Below, piece by piece: positions 52,101 through 64,000 of a DNA stretch of 64,000 nucleotides; within the stretch, counting starts at the first letter, position 1, and each line of letters opens with the position of its first letter. The position numbers and the translations under genes were made by a program. The notes below the pieces were generated by a model. It worked only from the letters and a program-made list of their open reading frames with translations, was not told the origin of the DNA and made no database searches. Origin of the DNA: Rhytidiadelphus loreus (Eukaryota > Streptophyta > Bryopsida > Hypnales > Hylocomiaceae); the NCBI GenBank assembly GCA_947034895.1, contig OX344762.1, positions 75,572,981-75,636,980 on the forward strand. Reading direction: 5' to 3'.

Positions 52101-53599
52101 ATATAATATTTGATATATACAACTAGCCTATGATTTAAATGAATTTTCAAAAAATAGATAATAGAAATTGCGAAAAAGTAGGCACATCACATATTCAAAC
52201 TATAGGCATAGGTTTTTCTTACAATCTCACTAGTAAAACCCTTCAAATGACATTTACATACTTGCCATTTTATAAATATAAAATAACAATTGTCATATTT
52301 GATTGAAATATTAAAAAAAAGATTTTGGGCTACAAGCTTAGATTCATACTGCTTCAACGTCATTATTTTCATCTTCAGATAAAGCTAATATACAACCAAC
52401 AAGAAGCATAGCATTCTCCATCTTGATGCGGTAGTGGTGAATGCCTTCCATCAATAACTCAGGAAAGGTTTTGTTGAATCGTTTCATGAACTTCATGTTG
52501 ATCCTATCCCATTCTTCATAAAACCAATAGTAGTCCCTATACATTGCAAAACCTCACTCACATGAATAAAATTGATGATCTAGAGTACTATCAAGTATCC
52601 AAAATTAATGATCTAGAGCTAAATTTATGTGGTCTATTTCCATAGTAGGCAAACATGCTTCTACTAAGGGATCTCTAAAAATAGATCATTTTATGTCCAC
52701 ATTCATGTAAATAGGGCTTCCTAACACATGCACTTCTAAACATTGAAGATGGTTTCAAGCTCATTCTTTTGGTAAAATCTTTTCACCATCAAGTCTTCAC
52801 AAATATCCAGTTTTTAATTTCTTTGGAAATTGTTTTTCCTATTTTTTTACAAATTAAAACATTGAAGTACCTATTTTCTTGAAATTTTGGACTTTTCTAG
52901 TTCTCCTACTTACAAAAAAATTCTATGCTTGTCCTTCTTGAAAGTACCATCTTCTTAAAGGCATATACGCTGGTCGCATTTTTTATATTTAAAAAAAAAA
53001 CTTTTATTTTATTTTAAGGAGTATTAGAAAAAAAACATGAAAACAACCAAAATGGTTCAAAACTAACCAATCATTCTTACAATCACCCTATATTGAATTT
53101 CCAAAGTGTATACAATAATTTCACTTTCAAGCATTTTGTTTGAAATTACATTTGTAATTGATGCAAAAATAATAAAAAGAGGTCTTTGCAATGAACTACT
53201 AGCTAGGCCATAGATATACATGAATTACTTGATAAATGTAGAATTTGTCAAGGTGGTGGAGAAGGAATCCCTCCCCTCCTTTACAAGTATTAGAGAAACT
53301 TACTCAAGATTGTTCAATTCTTTAACATGATTTATTTTTTGCCAAATATGAAGGCGCTCCTTAGGCTTGGGTCTAAGACCTGGAGGTGGATCCTTTTTTC
53401 TTAAATCCTGCCACTTCAAAAACATTTTGGATCGGCGTGGTGGCACCAACTCTAACATTTCACATTGTGGCGGTAATCTATGATGGATCCTTCGATTCAT
53501 CTTTTCCTCGTAATGATTCATCTTAGATTTTGTGTTATAATTTAGAGGGATTCTTTGATACAAGGGCCTTGTGCCCCTTCTAGTTGTAGTTGAAAGTGT
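46114..53599 (-). CDS. MYCBPAP: MYCBPAP-like (FAP147-like) cilium/flagellum-associated protein
   Basis: Ten exons can be joined with matching phases and GT-AG borders: about 53599-53304, 52536-52350, 51937-51641, 50852-50772, 50376-50304, 49747-49634, 48815-48599, 48328-47919, 47303-46996 and 46494-46114. The product is about 760-790 residues. Exon 1 has LELVPPRRSKMFLKWQDLRKK and the Pro-rich KDPPPGLRPKPKER. Exons 5-7 form an Ig-like (ASH/MSP-type) region: LTYHFFVNQVG, VLLENVGETVLFYTWERR, then FTFRFKSDIPG and ESWILRIAPRL. Later parts are helical, with a Pro-rich insert (PPPPPIEKKPPPKGK) and a Glu-rich coiled C-terminus. This layout fits the MYCBP-associated protein family; its Chlamydomonas relative is an axonemal protein. 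In plants such genes are expected only where sperm swim. The N-terminus is unresolved: the first clear in-frame ATG is 53521, but coding-like sequence continues upstream to an AG at 53601-53600. Confidence 0.72.
46556..46795 (+). mobile_element. MITE copy 1 (GCTAGTATGTGAGC family) in the last MYCBPAP intron
   Basis: Left end GCTAGTATGTGAGCATGAAA; the right end reads similarly on the other strand (GTTATGTATGCCTAGGAGTG). The interior shares CAACCATT and CACCTATAATATAGGTAT with two further copies. It lies wholly inside the intron 46995-46495. Confidence 0.55.
47359..47490. mobile_element. 132-bp CACTA-like MITE in a MYCBPAP intron
   Basis: The ends are CACTAGTAGAAAACAAGG and, on the opposite strand, CACTATTAGATAACAAGG. 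The arms (about 55 bp) pair almost throughout around a loop near 47415-47432. TTT flanks both sides, a 3-bp duplication as expected for CACTA (CMC) transposons. Confidence 0.7.
49070..49213. mobile_element. 144-bp TTAA-flanked MITE in a MYCBPAP intron
   Basis: Left end CCCTTGAAGGATG after TTAA (49066-49069); right end TGTCCTTCAAAGG before TTAA (49214-49217). It contains TAGTCACCAAAATGCTCCAA, resembling TCACCAAAAACGCTCCAA just inside the 62362 element. It looks like an internally deleted member of that family. Confidence 0.6.
49882..50075 (+). mobile_element. MITE copy 2 (GCTAGTATGTGAGC family) in a MYCBPAP intron
   Basis: Left end ACTAGTGTGTGAGCTTAG; right end on the opposite strand GCTAGCACATGAGCCTAGG. 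The interior has TACAACCATTGAAG and CAATATAGGTATCT. Same orientation as copies 1 and 3; lies inside intron 50303-49748. Confidence 0.55.
50487..50699 (+). mobile_element. MITE copy 3 (GCTAGTATGTGAGC family) in a MYCBPAP intron
   Basis: Left end GCTAGTGTATGATCATGAAA; right end on the opposite strand GCTATTATGTGAGCCTAGG. The interior has TTATAATATAAACATCTG and TAATATAGGTATCTAT. Lies inside intron 50771-50377. Confidence 0.55.
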
Positions 53600-53604
53600 C
53601 TAAT

Positions 53605-56190
53605 ACTCATATTATGCACCATCTTCATGTATAAGAGCCTTCATTTTATCAACTACCATAATTTACTCAACCAACTCTTGGTAATAGAGACACTAATATA
53701 AATTCCACTTTAGTGATCACACAAAATAGAAAGATTTGCTGCAAGTCTATGTATTTTTCTATAGAAATCTTTGCATGAAATTTACTTTGAAACCATCCAT
53801 ATTTGATCTTGCTCCATGAGTACAATCGAAGTATAGAGAGCCTTCTTGTAATATATATAGGAACCATGACATAGAGAGATGTAGATTGTGGTAGTAACAT
53901 CAAGGCATTATTAACATATTCAAAAATACTATAACAGTATCTCAAAGCTACAAGAATCACAAATGACTTATCCAATCAATCATTGTTTGTGCTTTTCCTC
54001 ATCTAATGTCTTCTAGGAAACATTGTCATTGTGATAGCTTTAGTTGCAAAAGGTAGGCAACTAGGGTAACTCCATGCATGAGTGAACAATCTTCAACTTT
54101 TAAATGAATGCGTGCTTGAGAAATCAACAATTGTTGATTCTAAAACTCATTTATAACCTCCCGGGGAGGACACTCCCTATGTTTTAGCAAACTACGTGCG
54201 GCGGAAAAAGTAAAACAAGTAATACACCTTAAAATTTAATTTCTTTTTCAAAAAAAAAATTATGGATAGATTTTACTACTTTATAAGTTTATGTTTTGAA
54301 TTATTGGTATTTTTTTGTGCTAATAGTAATTAGTTATAAATTTTTGAAGAAAAAAGATACACTGTAAAGCTGAAAATAACTTTCACACCTCTATATTATA
54401 TAAGAAAAAAAATTTGAAAAATGAAAAAAAAATTATATAGAATAGCTTTCTATTGAAAGTTTATTTTGGTTGAATATTGATGCAATAGTCATCTTCATGT
54501 GAGCTCTATAAATATTTTAGTTGGAGAACATGCCATTTTAGTTCATTTTTCAACCCTTTCTAGACAATATATCTTATGTTATTTGGAATTGAATTTTTTG
54601 TCAATAGAAACCTTTAGTCATTGTTAAACAAAGCTCAAAATTTTAGAATGAAATTATAGTTTATTCAAGGTGAATTACATGAATTACTTTTTCCACCGCC
54701 GCACGTAGGTACCCCAAATGTAGTGAGAGTGTCCTCCCCTAGTATAACCTACAACAACAAAATTGATGCAATTGTTTAAGAGTGATTTAAAAGTACTAAA
54801 AAGTTTGGGTGAAAGTAGTATTAAGAGAAAAATCATGAAATTGAGTGAATGACTTAGGGAATATTGACACTTTAGTGTATGAAATCCCTGTGCAAAAGCT
54901 ACATATAAAATGCTGTAATCTTTAATAATTAGTGGTAAGAACTTAAAATAAGAGTGTTATATATATTTTGTAGCAAATCAAATCCATTCATAGGTATTGG
55001 TCTATAATTATTGAAAAGTCCAAACATTACTTATTCTAAAGCTTACTTTGGATTCTAAAGTAACATAATCAATATAGTAATGCAAAAACAACGAGAGGGA
55101 TTTTGATGAAAGTAATGTTGCAAGCAAAGTAATAGCATTGATTGGATGAGATAGAGAATATCAAAAGTGGGTCCCAACTACAAAAGGTCCAAGAATTACC
55201 AATTCTAAAGTACATGTTTATATTAAAAGCAATGAAAACAATGTAGTGAAAGAAAATTCAAGAAATAAATTATAGCATAGAGTAAGTGAGATAGATAACA
55301 CCAATATTTAAAAAAAATACATGTTGCACTCAAATGCCACACTTGCATGTTGGTAACAATCGACAATGACAAATAAAAATATGAATTGTCAATGAGTCTT
55401 TCATACATTAGCAAAGAGTCTAACATGAAGTGATGTTTTTGGAAGTTGTACACCATTAGGAGCTCATGAGAGCATATGAATGCTACATCAAATGGATGAA
55501 AGTACAGGAAGAGGCGATGAGGGGGACTTGCCACTTCCAAATTGTCATAAAAGTAATGGAGGGAGAACTGAAAAGAGACTACTTCAATGACTGTGTTGCT
55601 AAAGTGATGGCAAACGTTACAAGCAAAAAAATCCACATAAATTGGTGAAAATGTTTGAAACGTCTCGTTCAATCAATGCTTGATATTCATTGAGGCATAT
55701 CCCCATTGTAGTGTGGCAAAACACCCTTCATAATTAACCTAGGAAGGAGATAGTCCTACTCATGAATCCTCACTTGTATTTTCTATATGTGATTCTATTT
55801 TCTTAATCTAATATTTACAAGAAAAATAAATTGAGCTAAATTAGTTATTATTCATATCGAAAACTATAGTTTTCCATTGAAAAAGCAAAAGACAAAAGGC
55901 CAAAACCTTCAAAAATATGTGGTATTTATCAATGCACCAACTTTTGTGTTTTGTCTTCTACATTTGAATTTACTTCTACTCTGGATTTCATTTATGAAAA
56001 CTTGAATTTAATAATTAATTCAACTCAATCAATGTTTTTTACAAGAATAATACTAATTTTCTTAAATCTACAATTATGCAAATTTGTGAAACATACTTTC
56101 ATCCAAATGCTAACACTGATTTGGACACATTCATCCAAAATCCATCCAATTTCCTCCAATTAGTGTTTCCGCGTTTTCTCCTGTTTTTCT
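53605..56190. other. region upstream of the MYCBPAP-like gene
   Basis: AT-rich, probably holding the promoter and perhaps a missing 5' exon of the MYCBPAP-like gene. A 597-bp inverted-repeat element lies inside. The ORFs at 53667-53975 and 55223-55672 (minus) are not supported by any motif. Confidence 0.4.
54153..54749. mobile_element. 597-bp non-autonomous element with long terminal inverted repeats
   Basis: The arms are about 75 bp. On the left: GGGGAGGACACTC, then CTACGTGCGGCGG and AAAAAGTAA, then ATACACCTT. On the right, the same blocks occur on the opposite strand in the same order. The interior is AT-rich with no ORF. A target duplication was not resolved, so the superfamily is open. 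Confidence 0.65.
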
Positions 56191-56539
56191 GTAGTTGCAA
56201 GACTCTGTCAGAGTTGTGCTTCGCCATAGCCACAGTCATGGCCACCTTCACCTTAAATGCCCTCATTCTCAAGCCTCTTGCCCTTCCCTCGCATTCTCTG
56301 GCCACCGATTCTCCATTTTTTCACAAATTGCGATTATCTCCGTTTCTGTGAACAAATTAATCTGTGTCAATTTGGGGCGAAGTGGATCTGGAATTTTGGT
56401 ATCGAATGCGGACTGAGGTTGCATTACTTGGTTTTCGCTGTCCGCGCATTTCTTATTTGAGCTAGAGATTGTGATATCGAAGTTTTAAGGGAGACAATTG
56501 ATCGTGTCTCGTATTTGACTGTAGAAAGGACAGCTCGTC

Positions 56540-56833
56540 ATGTCGAGATAAGGTGATTATGATGGCGCCTATCGCAACCCCGGAAGCTCCTCACAACTCC
56601 TGCTGAAAAGGAGGATGGCAGTGGGTGGATATTTGGAATCTCTTGGTATCCACTTGCCTGGCAATTTGGTTTTGCGATCATTGCTGATGTTGAGTGATGC
56701 TGAGGTTCCTGGACGGTTTTATGAACCACAGCAGCACGTTCAAACTTCAAACGTTCTGAAAAAGTCTCTAATCGACTTCCCTGAGATGAAAAGATCCGGC
56801 GGGTACGTGACCATTAGGGCAATTGATGTGCAG
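56540..56833 (+). pseudogene. possible first exon of an unidentified gene, with an early in-frame stop
   Basis: ATG 56540 opens MSR and is followed at once by TAA (56549-56551). The same frame then stays open for 94 codons (GDYDGAYRNPGSSSQ, later KRSGGYVTIRAIDVQ) to a good donor CAG/GTACAA at 56834. GC content is higher than in the surroundings. No downstream exon could be linked and I do not recognise the protein. An upstream ATG at 56239 (MATFTLNALILKP) resembles a transit-peptide start but is short. Could be a gene remnant. Confidence 0.3.
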
Positions 56834-57052
56834 GTACAATTGATGCTATCAATGTTGGCAGTCCAAGGAGGGCATTGTAGCTGCGACCTTGTTTACTGGT
56901 GACGGAAGTCACGGAACTCCTCATCAATGTACTGACCAAGGATTATAATCCGCTCAGCATATCCCCACGGGCTTGTGTGGCTCCAGATCATATCGTGCGT
57001 GGCGATCTGTGATACAATGGAAAGTACATGATACAATAATACTCTAAGTCCC

Positions 57053-57080
57053 GTGGGAAGTGGGAAGTGGGAAGTGGGAA
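57053..57080. repeat. 7-bp tandem repeat, four units
   Basis: Four perfect GTGGGAA units. Confidence 0.9.
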
Positions 57081-57089
57081 CTGTAGCTT

Positions 57090-58690
57090 AGGGTTAAACC
57101 TACAATAATGCACGACTTCTTGCTGCCGGCTCATAAGTAACTATTCTTTGGTCTTCATTTGACTATTGTCAATTTCCCTTTTCAAGTTAATAAATAAACA
57201 TCTCAGGAATTTACGTTTGGTCTGTCAAAGGATGTCTATTTCCAGATATGAAGAAAAGAAAGGGCTTCTGATTAGATGCACAATGTCTGCCTCAGGCTTC
57301 TGTTTCTGCTGTGATATGGGGCACACCAGTGAATGCGGCACTCACCAGGGTGGCTCTTGTGTCACTGCGGGCTCAGCATGCGGCCAGGTTTATAATCTAG
57401 TTTTTGACACTCAATGCGTGTTCGAGAGCAAGGTTTATAAAATGCTTAATGGTAGAGCTGAGAGCTGCATGGAGTGTGTTGTAAATATTACATGAGTAAC
57501 TTAACATTGACTACAACTTTAACATTAACATTAACGACAACTTCTGGACTGCATATCACTAACTATTAAGATCTTCTAAATATTGAACCAGTATACACCT
57601 TGTACGAGATGAACTTCATCCTCATCGTGTGCATACTGAACCCCTTCTCATTCACTTGAGACAAAGCATTTTGTGGCATAGTTGCTTGCCATAACATTCT
57701 TGATTTTCATGAATGTTCTGTACAGTACAATGAATGTCAAACTTTTGACTCTTTTCTTTGGTTTGCAAGCTTCATTGAAAAAGGGTGAGTTCCTCAGTAC
57801 TGCTAAAGAATGTTTTGAACCGGTTTCTGGAACTATCAATTGCACATAACGATTCATTGTCGGGTGATGCAAACTAATTGAGCATAGGCAATCCGTTTGC
57901 GAACACAAATGCGAAGCACAGGACTGGAGGAGCGCATTTCTGTACTACAGCAATCAACTCCCAATTCCAACCTAACTTGTTAGATATACGGGGCCGTTAC
58001 ATTGATAAGTGTCTTCTACCAATGATTGACAGAATCTTGATTGGTAACAGGTGGATAACACAAAGAAGTAACATCGTTGATAAACGTTGACGGAGTATGC
58101 AACGACATACTGGCAGAAGACAAGTAAACAAAATCACTTGGGAACTGCAGAACCAAATAAGTGAGTAAACTTGATATTCAAAAATGCGAGAAACATCTTT
58201 TACAAGATAAAATTGTCTGTACAAAACTTTCCAGTGCGTGCTTCAATTTAATGGTTGCGTAAGACATCATGGTGAAAACATAACCTCCAAGGCTAACAAT
58301 CACTACAGGGGAAGCCATGGGACTGTACGGAAGATTAATGCCACCAAGCTCTATTAGAGTGCCGCCAAATTACATCCTATTCTGTTAACAAATGATAAGT
58401 GGTTCGCCGCTAACTCGCGTCCTCCATAAGATTGGTTCACTAAATTCAATCCTCCTCGCATCCTGCAGCGAACAGTGAGCAATTAATCGACCGTTTTGGT
58501 GGGGATTACAAGATCATCCTACAAGTCTCAGAGACACGCTATGAGCCTGAAGCGTAAAACATCAAACTACAGAAGAAATTATGCAGATGGCAGCAGACCA
58601 TTGACAGGAAAATTTCAGGAGGACAAATGTTAAAAATACTTACACGAATATCGTACACTTGAAGACAACTCGGGCGCAAATCGAAAAAAT
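57090..58690. other. intergenic DNA and MYST gene 3' region
   Basis: 58300-58690 is probably the 3' untranslated region of the minus-strand MYST gene. A Cys-rich ORF fragment at 57280-57495 lacks further support. Confidence 0.35.
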
Positions 58691-58694
58691 CTCA

Positions 58695-62255
<3,561 letters not shown>

Positions 62256-62261
62256 CGGAGG

Positions 62262-64000
62262 TTTTTGGCAACATAGTGATTTTGGGCAACTCACTATGAA
62301 TGAAATTTTTATTTTTTTATTTGAAATTTTCACACAACATGTGCCCAAGGAGTTTCTTTAACCCTTAAAGGACCGTCACTATACTTTCACCAAAAACGCT
62401 CCAAAACTGCCATTTCTAGTATAAGTACCAAAATTTTGGAAAAAAACTTTTTTTGACATATCTAACCGTAGGATCTTGTATTATATAGTATCAAAAACAT
62501 GTGGTAAAATTTTCAGACATTTCCACCAGGCGGATTGCAAGATATAAGCATTCAAATTAACTTAAAACATTTTTTTTACCCTGCGAAAAGCAGGGCAGCT
62601 GCACTTCATAAGCTCATATTTTTATGAAAAAATGACCCAAATGGTGGTGCTTCTTTGGATTTGTTTTTGTAGACAAGTTTTCCACATGCTTGAAAATTTT
62701 CAGATCATTTGGAATAGTACAACATATAGGAAAAAAATAGTAAGTAGGTAGTAGTAGAGAATGATTAAAAATACTAAATTATTTACAATTTAAATATGGA
62801 ATTAAAAATTTCCAATCCCAATGGTAGAAATGTTTTAATAATGTATCTACATCCTATGATTTTATTTTTGTCCAAAAATATTGAAAATTGGGTAAGATAA
62901 AGGATTTCAAAGTTTATTTTAGAGTAGGAAATCCAAAATTTCCCGCAAACAAAAAATCCTCATAATTTTTGACTCATTGATCAAAATGGAATGATTCAAA
63001 GCTTTTTGTGTATATAAAACTCTAGAGAATCAATTCCAAATTTTTGTTTCTGAAAAAATTGATTTTTTCTGATCTGCCCGAACTGCCCGGTTGGGAAAAA
63101 AAGTAACATATTAGGCTATAACTTTTGACTCGTATTTCCAAATGTCATGAAATTTGGTGCATATGAAAGATCTTCCTCGCCCCCGCATTCTATTAAAATT
63201 TCAGCCCCAAATATGAAAATCTCCGCTTGTAGGTACCTGCCCAAAAAATTTATACAGCCAAAAAACACAGTCCGGTCCTTTAGGGGTTAAGGTGCACCAA
63301 TTTTCATAACTTTTGACTACATGGATAAAAAGTTATTGCATGATATGTAATTTTCATTGCTTGGTGGGCAACTCAAAAAAATCACTTTTTTAAGAAATAA
63401 AATTTTGAAATTGGTTTTCTAAATTTATATATACATGGAAAGCTTTGAATCATTCCATTTTAATCAATAAATTGAAGGTTATGAAGAGTTTTAGTTTGTA
63501 GGTAGTTATGGATTCTCTACACTAAAATAAACTTTGAAGTCCTTTATTTAACTCAATTTTCAATATTTTTTGAAAAAAATAAAACCATAGAATGTAGATT
63601 GTTTATTACAAAATTACAACCATTGGAATTGGCATTTTTCAATTCCATAATTAAATTCTTAACAATTTAGTGTTTTGAATCATTCTCTACTTCTTTCTGA
63701 TTACTATATTTTTCCTATATGTTGTACAATTCCAAATGATCTAAATTTTTTCAAGCATGTAGACAACTTGCCTTGAAGAATGAATCTAAAGATGCAACAC
63801 CATTTTGGATATTTTTTCATACAAATGTGACCTTGTGAAGTGCATCTGCCTTTTTTTTGCAGGGCCAATAAAATGATTTTTGTCACTTCAAAATTCAAAT
63901 GTTGTTATCTTGCAATCTACTCGGTGAAAAGTTTTGAAATTTTTTCCACATCTTTTAAAACTAGTGTAATATAAGATCTTATGGTTACATTTGTCTAAAA
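62262..64000 (+). repeat. large dispersed repeat (runs off the right edge), host of a nested element
   Basis: 62262-62361 and 63287-64000 together form one copy of the repeat also seen at 10073-10805 and in part at 24990-25390, split by the 62362-63286 insertion. Its right part is related to the complement of the inserted element, so bases 62400-63070 and 63400-64000 form an imperfect inverted repeat of more than 600 bp per arm. Confidence 0.65.
62362..63286 (-). mobile_element. 925-bp TTAA-flanked non-autonomous transposon (piggyBac-like ends)
   Basis: Left end CCCTTAAAGGACCG after TTAA (62358-62361); right end CGGTCCTTTAGGGG before TTAA (63287-63290). The 14-bp terminal repeats differ at one position. 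The unoccupied relative at 10166-10169 has a single TTAA at the same place, so TTAA is the duplicated target. No ORF longer than about 60 codons. Confidence 0.72.

Noticed and set aside
53599..53640. Reassigned stop codons (TAA/TAG read as Gln)
   Set aside because: The TOP1 and MYCBPAP frames end normally at TAA, and RanBP1 at TAG, at the expected family lengths, so the standard code applies.

Overview
This is a nuclear window from a land plant or close streptophyte relative. It holds six recognisable plant genes with short introns, set in long, visibly AT-rich, repeat-filled intergenic DNA. The protein families are plant ones: a GT92 glycosyltransferase of the UPF0392 type, RanBP1, a LEA protein joined to a TMEM205-like membrane domain, topoisomerase I, and a HAM1/2-type MYST acetyltransferase. 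A sixth gene looks like MYCBPAP (FAP147), a protein of motile cilia. That points to a lineage with swimming sperm, and the compact introns make a bryophyte my first guess. The species cannot be read from the sequence. Layout: 1-2481 GT92 gene (minus, runs off the left edge); 5381-6513 a broken, unidentified ORF series; 8.6-10.1 kb two degenerate tandem repeats; 12842-13273 an 18-bp satellite; 18828-20877 RanBP1 (plus, 4 exons); 31931-34977 LEA-TMEM205 gene (plus, 8 exons, three lesions); 38601-41153 topoisomerase I (minus, no intron in 850 codons); 46114-53599 MYCBPAP-like gene (minus, 10 exons rebuilt with consistent splice phases); 56540-56833 a possible broken exon; 58695-60357 MYST acetyltransferase (minus, 2 exons). 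RanBP1, TOP1 and the MYST enzyme are housekeeping nuclear functions, and a TAGGGTTT (telo-box) motif sits near the 5' ends of four genes. I see no operon-like or pathway clustering. The most unusual material is the mobile DNA. One family has TTAA at both ends and 13-14 bp terminal repeats of the form CCCYTAAAGGACC, a piggyBac-like signature. It is present as two copies of about 930 bp and one of 144 bp; one long copy is nested inside a relative, and a matching empty site lies elsewhere in the window. A second novelty is a module of about 230-255 bp, present twice, in which two successive hairpins are kept although the stem sequences differ between copies. The introns of the MYCBPAP-like gene carry three related MITEs, one CACTA-like MITE and one short TTAA element. 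No tRNA, rRNA or CRISPR array was seen.
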